The notes: generated by a model not told the origin, from the letters alone. A stretch of 64,000 nt of DNA from DATFDN01 sp963756545 (GCA_963756545.1 CAVWNY010000001.1:124001-188000), one strand, 5' to 3'. Positions 35,380-44,838 are shown, counted from the stretch's first letter. Made by a program: numbers and translations.

Positions 35380-35860
35380 CGGGATGCGGCCAGGCAATGC
35401 CCAGGGCGGGATCGTCGAAGCGGAAACCGTCGGCGAAAGCCGGTTGGTATGGGGTGTCCATCTGGTAGAGCAGCTCGCAGTCATCCTCGATGGTCTGAAA
35501 TCCGTGCGCGCACCCGGCCGGAATATAAAGCGACAGACTCCCTCCCGCTTCCAGGCGGAACGCCTGCCAGCGCAAGTAGGTGGGCGAGTCCGGCCGGAGG
35601 TCCGCCACCACGTCATGGACCGCCCCGCGCGTGCAGCGGACGTATTTCACCTCCTGGTGCGGCACACGCTGGAAGTGCATGCCGCGGACCGTGCCGGCAC
35701 GGCGGGTGACCGACAGGCTCTCCTGCACGAACGCGGTCGCGAGCCCATGAGCGGCGAACTCGTCGCGACAGAACAAGCGTGCGAACGACCCGCGCTCGTC
35801 CTCCTGCCGCTCCAGTCGGACCGCGACAAGTCCCGCGATAGGGGTGGTCTCGAACAGCAT
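35327..35860 (-). CDS. dTDP-4-dehydrorhamnose 3,5-epimerase-like (RfbC family)
   Basis: Cupin-fold epimerase that inverts carbons of a 4-keto nucleotide sugar. The 177-residue protein shows DERGSFARLFCRDEF, QESLSVTRRAGTVRGMHFQ (with the catalytic His), KYVRCTRGAVHDVVADLR and LYIPAGCAHGFQT. The conserved catalytic Tyr lies in LLYQMDTPYQP. I start at the ATG at 35860, with GGAG 6 bases upstream, which gives the family's usual beginning MLFETTPIAG. It runs opposite to its neighbours, and its start is 31 bp from the divergent DUF4910 gene. Confidence 0.9.
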   Translation of the reverse strand: MLFETTPIAGLVAVRLERQEDERGSFARLFCRDEFAAHGLATAFVQESLSVTRRAGTVRGMHFQRVPHQEVKYVRCTRGAVHDVVADLRPDSPTYLRWQAFRLEAGGSLSLYIPAGCAHGFQTIEDDCELLYQMDTPYQPAFADGFRFDDPALGIAWPHPVTVIAEKDRAWPPLTSR

Positions 35861-35891
35861 CGCTCGCTCCATGCCCTCTGAGTGGGACACC

Positions 35892-37182
35892 ATGATGCGC
35901 GGCACGGGGGCCGATCTCTACACCCATGTCGAGACATTGTTCCCGATCTGCCGCAGCATCACCGGAGACGGGCTGCGGGCGACGCTGCGCTATATCGCCC
36001 GACTGATCCCGCTCGCGATCCGCGAGGTGCCGTCCGGCACCAAGGTGCTTGACTGGGAAGTGCCGCCCGAATGGACCATCCGCGATGCCGCCATCAGCAC
36101 GCTGGACGGCGGGCGCGTGGTGGATTTCCACCGCAATAACCTTCACCTGGTGCAATACAGCCGGCCGCTCGACCGGATCGTGTCGCGTGAGGAGTTGGAC
36201 CAGCACCTCTACAGCCTGCCGGACCAGCCGGACCTTATCCCGTACCGCACCGCCTATTACGCGGAGACCTGGGGCTTCTGCCTCGCCCATCGCGAGCGCC
36301 TGGCGCTGACTGAGGAGGCTTACCGGGTCACGATCGACAGCACGCTCACGTCCGGCAGCCTCTCCTATGGAGAATGCCTGATGCCCGGCGAACTCGCCGA
36401 CGAGGTGCTGTTCTCGGCGCATTGCTGTCACCCGTCGCTGGCCAATGACAACCTCTCCGCTCTCGCGGTGGCGATCGAACTGGCGCGCGCGCTCAGCCAG
36501 GGCCGGCGGCGCTTCAGCTATCGGTTCCTGTTCATGCCCGGAACCATAGGCGCCATCACCTGGCTGCATTTCAATCGCGACGCCCTGGGGCGGATCCGGC
36601 ATGGACTTGTGCTGAGCTGCCTGGGAGATGGGGCGCCGCTCTCCTATAAGCGATCGCGGCGCGGCGACGCCGCGATCGACCGCTATACTGCCGCCGTGCT
36701 GCGCGATGCGGGTCAGGCCGATCGGGTGATGCCGTTCGTTCCCTACGGCTACGACGAACGGCAGTACCTGCTCGCCCGGCTTCGACCTGCCGGTCGGGTG
36801 CCTCATGCGATCGCCGCCCGCGACATTTCCGGAGTACCATACCTCGGCCGACAACCTCTCGTTTGTGCGGCCGGAGGCGCTGGCGGACTCGCTTCGCATG
36901 CTTCGGCGCCTCGTTGTGATCATCGAGCAGGACGGGACCTGGCGCAGCACCTGTCCCTTTGGCGAGCCGCAGCTTGGCCGTCGGGGCCTCTATGCCCGGA
37001 TCGGCGGGGGCGAAACAGGCGGCACCGGCTTCGACCAGATGGCGCTGCTCTGGGTGCTCAACCTGGCGGATGGAGGACATTCGCTGTTCGACATGGCGGA
37101 GCGTTCCGGCAAGTCATTCCACTCCATCGCGGCGGCGGCGGCGGCGCTCGCCGAAGCGGGGCTGCTGGTCCGGGAATCCTGA
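35892..37182 (+). pseudogene. DUF4910 aminopeptidase-like protein, split by a +1 frameshift
   Basis: Zinc-peptidase-like protein of the DUF4910/DUF2172 family, often found in surface-polysaccharide clusters; function unknown. The start MMRGTGADLYTHVETLFPIC plus RSITGDGLRATLRYIARLIP is typical, followed by EVLFSAHCCHPSLANDN (metal ligands). At about 36767 the frame breaks. Removing one C in TACCTGC restores YCSPGFDLPVGCLMRSPPAT, then EYHTSADNLSFVRPEAL (further ligands) and a winged C-terminus ending at the TGA at 37180-37182. Reading without shift gives unrelated Arg-rich sequence. The stop abuts that of the SDR gene in the palindrome TGATCA. The defect may be real or a sequence error. Confidence 0.85.
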
Positions 37183-37893
37183 TCACAGCGGCCGCATCGG
37201 CCGCATGATGATGTCGGTGACTTCCGCGCTGCGCGGCAAATTCAGCGCGGCCACGATCATGCTCGCCACGTCATCAGGTCGCATGAGCGTCCCCGGCCGG
37301 GCTGATCGGCCTTCCGCCGTCAGGATGGCCTGCTGCATCGGCGTGTCGGTGCGCCCGGGAAAGACGCTGAGGACGCGGATGCCGTCGGCGTTCACTTCCT
37401 GGCGCAGCACGTCCACCGCCGCCTTCAACGCGTGCTTTCCGGCAGCATAGGCAGCGATTCCCGGGCCGGCGCGCAGCCCGGCCGAGGAGTTCACGAACAC
37501 GACCTGGCCGACGGCTGCACGGAGCTGCGGCAGACAGGAAGCGGTCAAGAGGATGGGCGCGTGCAGATTGACCGCGTCGAGCGACGCCCATTCCGCGGCC
37601 ACGATGGACGCGGTCGGGCCGCGCAGATAGGCGCCCGCGCTGTGGACGAGAACGTGCAGGCGAGGGCCGGTGGCCGCCGCGACGGTCGCGATCCCCTCCG
37701 CCGTCGCCAGGTCCGCAGCCAGCGCCGTCGTTTGCCCGCCAGCGCACGTGGCGACGCGCGCAAGTGTCTCCGCCCGGCGTCCGACCAGATGGACATGCAT
37801 CCCCTCGCGCACGAGCGCCAGCGCGATCGCGCGGCCGATGCCGCTGCCCGCCCCCGTCACCAGCGCAGTCTGTCCGCTCCCGCGATCAGGCAC
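37183..37893 (-). CDS. Short-chain dehydrogenase/reductase (SDR)
   Basis: NAD(P)-dependent oxidoreductase, 236 residues, classical SDR length. Cofactor motif TGAGSGIG near the N-terminus, the NSSAG catalytic Ser region (VVFVNSSAGLRAGPG) and the catalytic pair Tyr-Lys in YAAGKHA. The substrate cannot be predicted; a role in modifying a sugar or lipid of the surrounding cluster is possible. It converges on the DUF4910 gene with no spacer and is divergent from the epimerase gene at 38019. Confidence 0.9.
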   Translation of the reverse strand: MPDRGSGQTALVTGAGSGIGRAIALALVREGMHVHLVGRRAETLARVATCAGGQTTALAADLATAEGIATVAAATGPRLHVLVHSAGAYLRGPTASIVAAEWASLDAVNLHAPILLTASCLPQLRAAVGQVVFVNSSAGLRAGPGIAAYAAGKHALKAAVDVLRQEVNADGIRVLSVFPGRTDTPMQQAILTAEGRSARPGTLMRPDDVASMIVAALNLPRSAEVTDIIMRPMRPL

Positions 37894-38018
37894 GCGACCT
37901 CCTTACCGGAGACGAAGCATAGCCGAGAGGGGCCGCGTCTGATGACGAATTGAGCAGCCGTGATGATCGCGCATCGGAATCCCAGGTAAACGTGCATGAT
38001 GCGCCGTAGGGGACAGGC

Positions 38019-39077
38019 ATGCGCGTACTTGTCACCGGAAACATGGGCTATGTGGGGCCGGTCGTCGTGTCCCACCTGCGCCGACGATTGCCGGATAGCG
38101 AGCTGATCGGCTTCGACAGCGGCCTGTTCGGCTCCTGCCTGACGACCACCGGGCGCTCCCCGGAGACGCTGCTGACCGCGCAGTATTTCGGAGATGTGCG
38201 TGAGTTGCCCGAGGCTCTGCTGCGCGGTGTGGATGCCGTCGTGCATCTCGCCGCGGTGTCCAACGACCCGATCGGCAACCGTTTCGAGGCGATCACCGAC
38301 GAGATCAACCGCCGAGCCAGCCTGCGGCTGGCCGCGCTCGCCGCCAGGGCCGGCGTCCGCAGCTTCGCCTTCGCCTCGAGCTGCAGCGTTTATGGCGCGG
38401 CCGAGGGGGAAGCGAGACGCGAGGGCGACGCCCTCAATCCGCTGACCGCCTATGCCCGCTCGAAAGTGGCAACCGAGCAGGGCTTGGCGCAGATGGACCT
38501 GAACGGCATGACCGCGACGTGCCTGCAATTCGCCACCGCCTGCGGCATGTCGGACCGGCTGAGGCTGGACCTCGTGCTGAACGATTTCGTCGCCTGTGCG
38601 CTGTCCGCGGGCGAGATCACCGTGCTGAGCGACGGCACGCCGTGGCGGCCGCTGATCGATGTGCGCGATATGGCGCGCGCGATCGAATGGGCGATTACCC
38701 GGCCGAACCAGCAGGGTGGCCGTCTGCTGACGGTCAATGTCGGATCGGATGACCGCAATCACCGCGTGCGGGAGTTGGCCGAGGCCGTTGCCACCACGCT
38801 GCCCGACACCTCGGTAAGCATCAACCAGGCGGCGCAACCGGATGCGCGGTCCTACAAAGTGGATTTTTCACTCTTCCGCCAACTGGCCCCGGAGCATCAA
38901 CCGAAGATCACGCTGCAAGGCTCTATCAGCGGCCTGATGGACGGATTGCAGGCGATCGGCTTCGCCGACCGCGATTTCCGCAATTCGGCGAAGATGATTC
39001 GGCTCAACACGCTTTCGGCGATGATCGAGTCCCGTTCGATCACGCCCGAGCTGCGCTGGCGCATCGCGTCACGCTGA
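38019..39077 (+). CDS. NAD-dependent nucleotide-sugar epimerase/dehydratase
   Basis: Extended SDR acting on nucleotide-activated sugars, 352 residues. It has the NAD motif TGNMGYVG, AVVHLAAVSNDPIG, the catalytic SSCSVYG and the Tyr-Lys pair in YARSKVATEQGLA. Related proteins accompany C-methyltransferases and 3,5-epimerases in surface-sugar clusters, usually as 4-ketoreductases or epimerases, so it probably finishes the methylated sugar. The ATG at 38019 follows TAGGGGAC. It overlaps the opposing FkbM gene by 9 bp at the 3' ends. Confidence 0.88.
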   Translation: MRVLVTGNMGYVGPVVVSHLRRRLPDSELIGFDSGLFGSCLTTTGRSPETLLTAQYFGDVRELPEALLRGVDAVVHLAAVSNDPIGNRFEAITDEINRRASLRLAALAARAGVRSFAFASSCSVYGAAEGEARREGDALNPLTAYARSKVATEQGLAQMDLNGMTATCLQFATACGMSDRLRLDLVLNDFVACALSAGEITVLSDGTPWRPLIDVRDMARAIEWAITRPNQQGGRLLTVNVGSDDRNHRVRELAEAVATTLPDTSVSINQAAQPDARSYKVDFSLFRQLAPEHQPKITLQGSISGLMDGLQAIGFADRDFRNSAKMIRLNTLSAMIESRSITPELRWRIASR

Positions 39078-39833
39078 GGGCGCGTACTCGTGCAGACAAG
39101 CCCGCTGGAAATGGGTCGCCTCAGGGTCGCTCGGATAGCGTGTCGCGAGAAAGCTGCGCTCGAGATAGATCACCGAGCAGACGAGTTGGGAGGTGAACAC
39201 CATTCCCCTCTGCTCCAGGAACCGGGTCAACGCGCTGGTCGCGATCTCGGCCGCCGGCTTGCCGACCACCTCCACGCAGATGGCCTTCGGCGTGCAGCGC
39301 TCCCAAGGCCAATGCCGCAGGATGTACTCCTCGCCGCCTTCTATATCGATGTTGACGAGATCCACACACTCGAGGTCCGCTTGGCGTAGCGCCTCCTCGA
39401 TCGTGATGATGGGGACGGCGACGTGCGAACTCGGCCGCACCGGCTGACCGTCCCTCCGCGCCACCGGCTCGTTCGTAGAGAGGCAATTCCATCGCGGCTC
39501 CGTATCGAACTGCCAGTATTGCAGCGGTTCGCGGCTGCCGATGTCGATCGCGGCTTCCAGGCAGATATCACGCGGCCGGTGCTTCAGGAATTTCGCGGCG
39601 AGCCCCGGCATCGGGTCGATATTGAGGCCCCGCCATCCGCGTTCCGCCAGTTTCTTGGTGTTCGACCACATCAGCGGATCATGCGCGCCGATATCGACAT
39701 AGACGCCCCGGAAGTCATCGCCGAAGAACGTGACGAGGACCATGTCCTCGCCTTCCTGCGAATAGCACCGGCGCCATCGGGGCCTGAGGCGGTCCGGAAC
39801 CATCCGTTTAAGCATGCGGGTCAGCTCGCGCAT
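39069..39833 (-). CDS. FkbM-family SAM-dependent methyltransferase
   Basis: O-methyltransferase-like protein of 254 residues. SAM motif GVYVDIGAHDPLMWSNT followed by WRGLNIDPMPGLAAKF, and VDLVNIDIEGGEEYIL, the conserved FkbM Asp-Glu segment. Such enzymes commonly methylate sugars in lipopolysaccharide or capsule. It lies 18 bp after the flavoprotein gene on the same strand and is probably co-transcribed with it. Confidence 0.9.
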   Translation of the reverse strand: MRELTRMLKRMVPDRLRPRWRRCYSQEGEDMVLVTFFGDDFRGVYVDIGAHDPLMWSNTKKLAERGWRGLNIDPMPGLAAKFLKHRPRDICLEAAIDIGSREPLQYWQFDTEPRWNCLSTNEPVARRDGQPVRPSSHVAVPIITIEEALRQADLECVDLVNIDIEGGEEYILRHWPWERCTPKAICVEVVGKPAAEIATSALTRFLEQRGMVFTSQLVCSVIYLERSFLATRYPSDPEATHFQRACLHEYAPSA

Positions 39834-39851
39834 GGCCGGCCTCGATGTCCT

Positions 39852-41195
39852 CTACGCCACGACAGGGCTGCGGCCGACCCGGCGTGCCGCCATCTCTCTG
39901 TGCGCCGAGGCGCAAGCCCGTGTGCCATTGTAGATCTGCTCGCCGATGCCGTTTTGATAAAGCCACAGGCTGTTCTGCTGACCGCAGAAGGACGGTTCGC
40001 CGGCCATTGCTCCCCACGGCCGGAACCCGCTGCCGAGCCCGACCCCGAACACGTTCGGCAACGCGCCGCCACCTTCGATCAGCAGCCGCGAGTCCGGGTC
40101 AACCGCGGGTCCGGTCCTCGCCGGCACTACCGGCAGTCCGCTCGCATCGAACACGGGGATTGTGGCCATGCGATAGCCGAACGCCGGCACGATCAGATCC
40201 GCCGAATCCAGCAGGCACGCGAGTTCGTGCCGTTGCTCGGCGCGGATCGGCTTGGCGACAACACGCTTTTCCGCCTCGCCGCCAGCCAACCCACGCATGC
40301 GGCGCCAGACGTCCCGTCCGTCCGCACGCAGTCCGGAGAGGCGAAAGACCCGGCCAGTCGCCGGGCAGACATCCGCGTCCGTGAACCGGTAGCCATCCGC
40401 GGCCGCCGCTGCCCGGGACGGATAGAAGACCCGCGGCTCGGTTCTATACAGGATCTGGATGCCGGCCGCGTCGAACTGGATGTCCGAGAGACGGTCGAGC
40501 AGCAGCCACGCCGCCGAGAACGCACTGTGTGCGCCGCCGAGAATGATGGCGCGTGGTGTGCCCCGTGCCCGCGCGAGCATCCGCCTGGCCTGCGATGCGC
40601 CCCCGCGCGCCACCAGTAACTCGCTCGGGATAATCTTTGTACGCCAACGGTCGAGTTGCAGTCCGGGCACCAACTCGATCGTCTCCCAGGACGTGTTCTG
40701 CCGCCCTCCCACTGCCATTACGGCGCTCGCCGCCCGAAGGGAGTGGCGGCGGCCGTCGGCCTCCGAGATGTCCGCGACCACCGATCCGTCGGCCTGCAAG
40801 CGGAGACCGCGGGCGGCGGCGCCCGCCAGGAACAGGCTCCGCGGATGGCTGTGGAGCATCGCGGCCAGGGCGGTGCCGACCCGTTCGAGGAAGCGGCCGA
40901 CCAGCTCCAGCGGCGGATATCGGTCGCGCCAGCCGGCCAGCTCCAGCGCCACCGGATCGGAGCGGAGCCTGACGAGGACCGGATCGCAGCACGGACCATC
41001 CAGACATTCCAAAAAGGTCCCGCCAAGCGTGTCGGCGTTCAGCACGTAGCGCCCGATCGTGCCGCTCATCGAGAAACGCGCGTCCACCACGGCCACGCCC
41101 GCGTCGAGCCATGTGCCGAGAAGCCCGTGCCGTGCCGCCCAGACGAGAGACCCGGTTCCCGCAGCTCCCGCGCCCAGAATTAATGTCTCGAACAT
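39852..41195 (-). CDS. FAD/NAD(P)-binding oxidoreductase (flavin monooxygenase-like)
   Basis: Flavoprotein of 447 residues with the N-terminal dinucleotide motif LILGAGAAGTGSLVWAA and a second nucleotide site AIILGGAHSAFSAAWLLL in mid-protein. AVMAVGGRQNTSW and a C-terminal NVFGVGLGSGFRPWG segment fit the pyridine nucleotide-disulfide/monooxygenase fold. The overall layout is like L-ornithine/lysine N-hydroxylases or Baeyer-Villiger enzymes, but I cannot assign a substrate. It may oxidise a cell-surface metabolite, given its pairing with FkbM. Confidence 0.72.
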   Translation of the reverse strand: MFETLILGAGAAGTGSLVWAARHGLLGTWLDAGVAVVDARFSMSGTIGRYVLNADTLGGTFLECLDGPCCDPVLVRLRSDPVALELAGWRDRYPPLELVGRFLERVGTALAAMLHSHPRSLFLAGAAARGLRLQADGSVVADISEADGRRHSLRAASAVMAVGGRQNTSWETIELVPGLQLDRWRTKIIPSELLVARGGASQARRMLARARGTPRAIILGGAHSAFSAAWLLLDRLSDIQFDAAGIQILYRTEPRVFYPSRAAAAADGYRFTDADVCPATGRVFRLSGLRADGRDVWRRMRGLAGGEAEKRVVAKPIRAEQRHELACLLDSADLIVPAFGYRMATIPVFDASGLPVVPARTGPAVDPDSRLLIEGGGALPNVFGVGLGSGFRPWGAMAGEPSFCGQQNSLWLYQNGIGEQIYNGTRACASAHREMAARRVGRSPVVA

Positions 41196-41569
41196 GTCTC
41201 ACCGGGATCCCAAACTCGGCACGAGGCGACGCCGGAGCGATCTCCGGCTCCGCGCCGCGAAGTTGGGATTGCACAAGTCCGATGTCGCGGTCGGAACAAA
41301 GGTATGTGATTTTCAACACGGAAGAATGAAGGCGGACCGGCCCATGCGAGGTGCGCGAGGTCAGCCATGTCCTCAGGCGCGGGACGCCGGGTTGGCCCCG
41401 CCCTCCGAGAGTGTCTGCCGCCGAACCAAAAACGCAGAAAGTCGAAGCCCTGGGGCCTATCTTGCGGGTTGGGCAGGCGGCATTCTGGGGTGTCGCGAGG
41501 ACCAATGTTCCACAACCGGCGCGATTCGCGTTTCCTTCGCGTGGCCGTGTTCGAAGGAAGGAGGTTGAA
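41196..41569. other. Divergent intergenic region, no gene seen
   Basis: 374 bp between the flavoprotein (minus) and the enoyl-CoA hydratase (plus). An open frame continues upstream of the hydratase to 41351, but its product has no family resemblance and the hydratase start is well defined, so I regard it as untranslated. The part near 41290-41330 is less GC-rich and probably holds promoters; no clear -35/-10 pair stands out. Confidence 0.5.
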
Positions 41570-42487
41570 TTGCCCCTGGACTACGAGAAGCGCGGTGGCG
41601 TTGCCTACATCACGCTGAACAACCCCGCCAAGGCAAACATCCTGGACAAGGCGACGTCGGACGAAATCTCGGCGGCGTGGATCGATCTCTGGGAGGATCG
41701 CGATGTCCGCTGTGCGATCGTGACCGGTGCGGGCGACCGGCATTTCTGCGGCGGACACAATCTGGCACCGCGCCCGGACCTCACGACCGAGGATCGCGAA
41801 TACCTGCGGACCCAGCGTATGTTCTGGCCACTCGCCGGAACCGTTCATGGCCAGAAGACCGGCGTGGACGGGCGGATGGGTGACCACTATCCGCGCGTCT
41901 GGAAGCCTGTCATCGCGGCCGTGAACGGATGGGCGGCAGGTGCGGGGATGTACATGCTGCTGTCTTCGACGGACATCCGCGTCGCCAGCGCCGAGAATGC
42001 GCGATTCAAGTTCGCGCTGACCACGCAAGGATGGCTGGGTCATGGGCCAGGCGCGAGCCTGCTGGCGCGCCAGCTCCGCTACATCGACGCGATGAAGATC
42101 CTGCTGACCGATCAACCCTTCGACGCACATGAGGCGCTGCGGATCGGCCTCGTAAACGAAGTGGTCCCGCACGCGCAGCTGATGAACCGGGCTGAAGAGA
42201 TCGCGCGCCACATCGTCACTCTGCCGCCGGTCGCGGTTCGCATGATGAAGGAGTTCGTGGTCCGCTTCGGCGATCTGCCGACCGACCAGGCGTGGCATGT
42301 CCAGAACCTCATGAACTCCCTTCTTATCCAGGCGACCATGGATGGGGAGGAGGGGCGCCAGGCTTTCAACGAGAAGCGGCCGGCGCACTTCACCGGCGCC
42401 TTGCGTCGTCGCGGCGAGGCCTGGGAGGAGCCGTCGGAGAACGAAGCCAAGCGCCTGGACGAGGCGTATCGCAGTGGCGAGTTCTAG
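41570..42487 (+). CDS. Enoyl-CoA hydratase/isomerase family protein
   Basis: Crotonase-fold enzyme of 305 residues, acting on CoA thioesters in the cytoplasm. A TTG start at 41570 is supported by a near-perfect AAGGAGGT site 4-5 bases upstream. Family motifs are AYITLNNPAKANIL, the oxyanion-hole segments DRHFCGGHNLAP and AAVNGWAAGAGMYMLL, and GLVNEVVPHAQL. The extra C-terminal 40 residues and an insertion after 80 resemble degradative hydratases of aromatic or terpenoid pathways. It is followed after 12 bp by two CoA-transferase genes, suggesting acid activation followed by beta-oxidation-type steps. Confidence 0.88.
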   Translation: MPLDYEKRGGVAYITLNNPAKANILDKATSDEISAAWIDLWEDRDVRCAIVTGAGDRHFCGGHNLAPRPDLTTEDREYLRTQRMFWPLAGTVHGQKTGVDGRMGDHYPRVWKPVIAAVNGWAAGAGMYMLLSSTDIRVASAENARFKFALTTQGWLGHGPGASLLARQLRYIDAMKILLTDQPFDAHEALRIGLVNEVVPHAQLMNRAEEIARHIVTLPPVAVRMMKEFVVRFGDLPTDQAWHVQNLMNSLLIQATMDGEEGRQAFNEKRPAHFTGALRRRGEAWEEPSENEAKRLDEAYRSGEF

Positions 42488-42499
42488 GGGTTTCGGAGA

Positions 42500-43651
42500 A
42501 TGATGCTTCGCCTGCTCGATGGGGTTCGCGTCGTGGAGTGGGCCGAGGGCATCGCGGCGCCGTTCTGCGCCCGCATCCTCGCCGACCTGGGTGCGGAGGT
42601 GGTGAAGGTGGAGCCGCCGATCACCGGCGATCCGATGCGTGCGGCGGGTCCGTTCCTTCCGGGCGAGCGGCCGCCCGACAGCAGCGCGCTGTTCGCGTAT
42701 CTCAACGCGGGCAAGAGCAGCGCGATTCTGGAATCGGCCAGGGATCTGGGGCGTCATCTCGAAGGTGCCGCGCTGCTGATCGAATCGCATGGAGTGACCG
42801 ATCCCGACGCGCTGCGGCGCAACCACCCCGACCTCGCCGTGCTCTCGGTGACGCCGTTCGGGCGCGCCGGTCCGCTGCGCGACGTGCCTAGCTCGAACCT
42901 GACGCTCCAGCACCGTGCCGCCTGGGCCCATGCGATGGCGCGGCCGGTCGATGAGCCGGAGGCGCTTTCCCCGCGCGGCGGCGCCGACCACGAGGCGCCG
43001 CTGGCGGTCGGCGTTGCCGCGGCGGTGGCGGCGATCTGGGGCTTGCTGGTGGTGCAGGCCGGCGGAGCGGCGCCGTGCATCGACATCGCCAGCTACGACG
43101 TCTACGCGCACCTCGCCTTCGCCGATCTCGCCGAATGGTCGGCGGGGGAACGCGCGTTCGGAAGGCTGCGGGTCCGGCGGGAGGGGACCGAGGCGGCCGG
43201 CGGCCTCACCTGGATTCTACCCTGTGCGACGGGCTGGGTGATGGTCTCGCCGCGCGAGCAGCACCAATGGGACAAATGGGTGGCCTTGCTCGGCAACCCG
43301 CCTTGGTCCACCGATGCCGCGCTCTGCGCCACGCGCGTCATGCGCCGCGCAAACTTCTTCCCGCTGCAAGAGCTGATGGCCGCATGGTCGCGGCGGTTCT
43401 CGCCGGCGGAGGTGGCGCGGCGCGCGCAGGAGGTCGGCGTCGCCTGCTTCCCGGTCAGCTCGCCCGGCGAATTGCTTGATAACGCGCAGCTTCTGCATCG
43501 GGGGTTCTTCGACCGCCTGCGCACGGCAGGCGGCGAGATCCCGATGCCGGGCCTGCCGTTCTGCATGACGTCGAGCGGCGGCGCGACGCTTGCACGCGAA
43601 CGGTCGCTGCGCGGGCCGGCCCTCGGCGGCACCGAGGAGGTGCGGTCATGA
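42500..43651 (+). CDS. Family III CoA-transferase (CaiB/BaiF), divergent member
   Basis: A 383-residue member of the CoA-transferase family III. The N-terminus LLDGVRVVEWAEGIAAPFCA and LADLGAEVVKVEPP are canonical. The segment around the expected catalytic Asp reads GGADHEAPLAVGVAAAV, so an Asp is available. Several middle segments are shorter than in the neighbour, and the substrate-side loops are unusual. It overlaps the next CoA-transferase gene by 4 bp (ATGA), which suggests a two-subunit enzyme, as in benzylsuccinate CoA-transferase. Confidence 0.85.
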   Translation: MMLRLLDGVRVVEWAEGIAAPFCARILADLGAEVVKVEPPITGDPMRAAGPFLPGERPPDSSALFAYLNAGKSSAILESARDLGRHLEGAALLIESHGVTDPDALRRNHPDLAVLSVTPFGRAGPLRDVPSSNLTLQHRAAWAHAMARPVDEPEALSPRGGADHEAPLAVGVAAAVAAIWGLLVVQAGGAAPCIDIASYDVYAHLAFADLAEWSAGERAFGRLRVRREGTEAAGGLTWILPCATGWVMVSPREQHQWDKWVALLGNPPWSTDAALCATRVMRRANFFPLQELMAAWSRRFSPAEVARRAQEVGVACFPVSSPGELLDNAQLLHRGFFDRLRTAGGEIPMPGLPFCMTSSGGATLARERSLRGPALGGTEEVRS

Positions 43652-44814
43652 CGACCGCGCTGGAGGGCATCCGCGTCGTCGATTTCAGCTGGATCATCGC
43701 CGGACCGATGACGACGAAGATGCTCGGCGCGATGGGTGCCGAGGTGATCAAGATCGAGTCCTCGCTGCGCCCCGAGCACGCCAACCGCGGCGGCTCCTTC
43801 CCGATCCTCAACAACAACAAGCGAAGTTGCTCGATCGACATCACCCGCCCGGAAGGCCAGGCGCTGCTGCGCCGGCTGGTGGCGATCAGCAACCTCGTGG
43901 TCGAGAACTTCTCCGCGCGCGTGCTGAAGAGACATCGGCTGGCCTACGAGGATCTGCGGGCGGTGCGGCCGGACCTGATCTTCGTATCCGCCTCCGGCGT
44001 CGGGCGCACCGGGCCGCAGAAGGATGCGCTCGCCTACGGCACGCTCCTGCAAGCCTATAGCGGCCGGGCCGGAATGATCGGAGAGCCCAACCTGAAGCTG
44101 GAGGCGATGGGTATCCTGCCGGTGTGGACAGACCAGGTCACCGCTCTGTGGGAGACGGTGGCGATCCTCGCCGCGGTGCATCACTGGCGGCGCACCGGCG
44201 AAGGCGGCCACATCGACCTGTCGATGCTGGAGAGCACCGTCGCGCTCTTGCCGGAGGCGCTGCTGCGTCACGCTCTGGAGGCCGGGGGCCGCGCGCCGGC
44301 CGGCAACGACGAAGCCGATGCGGCACCTGGTGGGTGCTTCCGGTGCGCCGGCGACGATGCCTGGATCGCGGTCTCGGTCCGCTCCGATCGCGAGTGGGAG
44401 GGATTGTGCGCGACGCTCGCGCGCGCCGACCTGCTCGCGGATGGCCGATACCGGGCGCGGAAGGCACGGCTCGACGCGAAGCGCGACCTGGACGCCGTTC
44501 TTGCGTCATGGCTGCGCGACCGGGAGGGCGCGGCGGCCGAGGCGGCCCTGCTGGCACACGGCGTCCCGGCTTCCCGCACGCGGCGCTTCACCGAGGTGAT
44601 CGACGACCCGCACCTGTTGGAACGCGGCGTGTTCCCCGAACTTCCCGACGGGCAGCGGGCCATCGCGCTGCCTTGGCGCGACGCGAACGGCTGGCGCGGA
44701 ACGATGAGACCGGCCCCGGCGCTCGGGCACGATAATGACTACGTGTTCGCCGAACTGCTCGGGATGGATCGCGACGAGATCGACGCGCTGATCGCGGCGG
44801 AGGTGATCCGCTGA
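43648..44814 (+). CDS. Family III CoA-transferase (CaiB/BaiF)
   Basis: CoA-transferase of 388 residues, more typical than its partner: ALEGIRVVDFSWIIAGPMTT, LGAMGAEVIKIESS, NNNKRSCSIDITRPEGQ and SASGVGRTGPQKD. The catalytic Asp candidate is in PVWTDQVTALWET. It is translationally coupled to the preceding gene. Its stop lies 24 bp from the facing stop of an amidohydrolase remnant. Substrate unknown; the operon probably activates a carboxylic acid for degradation. Confidence 0.9.
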   Translation: MTTALEGIRVVDFSWIIAGPMTTKMLGAMGAEVIKIESSLRPEHANRGGSFPILNNNKRSCSIDITRPEGQALLRRLVAISNLVVENFSARVLKRHRLAYEDLRAVRPDLIFVSASGVGRTGPQKDALAYGTLLQAYSGRAGMIGEPNLKLEAMGILPVWTDQVTALWETVAILAAVHHWRRTGEGGHIDLSMLESTVALLPEALLRHALEAGGRAPAGNDEADAAPGGCFRCAGDDAWIAVSVRSDREWEGLCATLARADLLADGRYRARKARLDAKRDLDAVLASWLRDREGAAAEAALLAHGVPASRTRRFTEVIDDPHLLERGVFPELPDGQRAIALPWRDANGWRGTMRPAPALGHDNDYVFAELLGMDRDEIDALIAAEVIR

Positions 44815-44838
44815 GGCGACCGGCCGGGCGCAAGCGGT

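Noticed and set aside
41351..41569. An N-terminal extension of the enoyl-CoA hydratase
   Set aside because: It has no similarity to the family, and a near-perfect ribosome site precedes the TTG at 41570.
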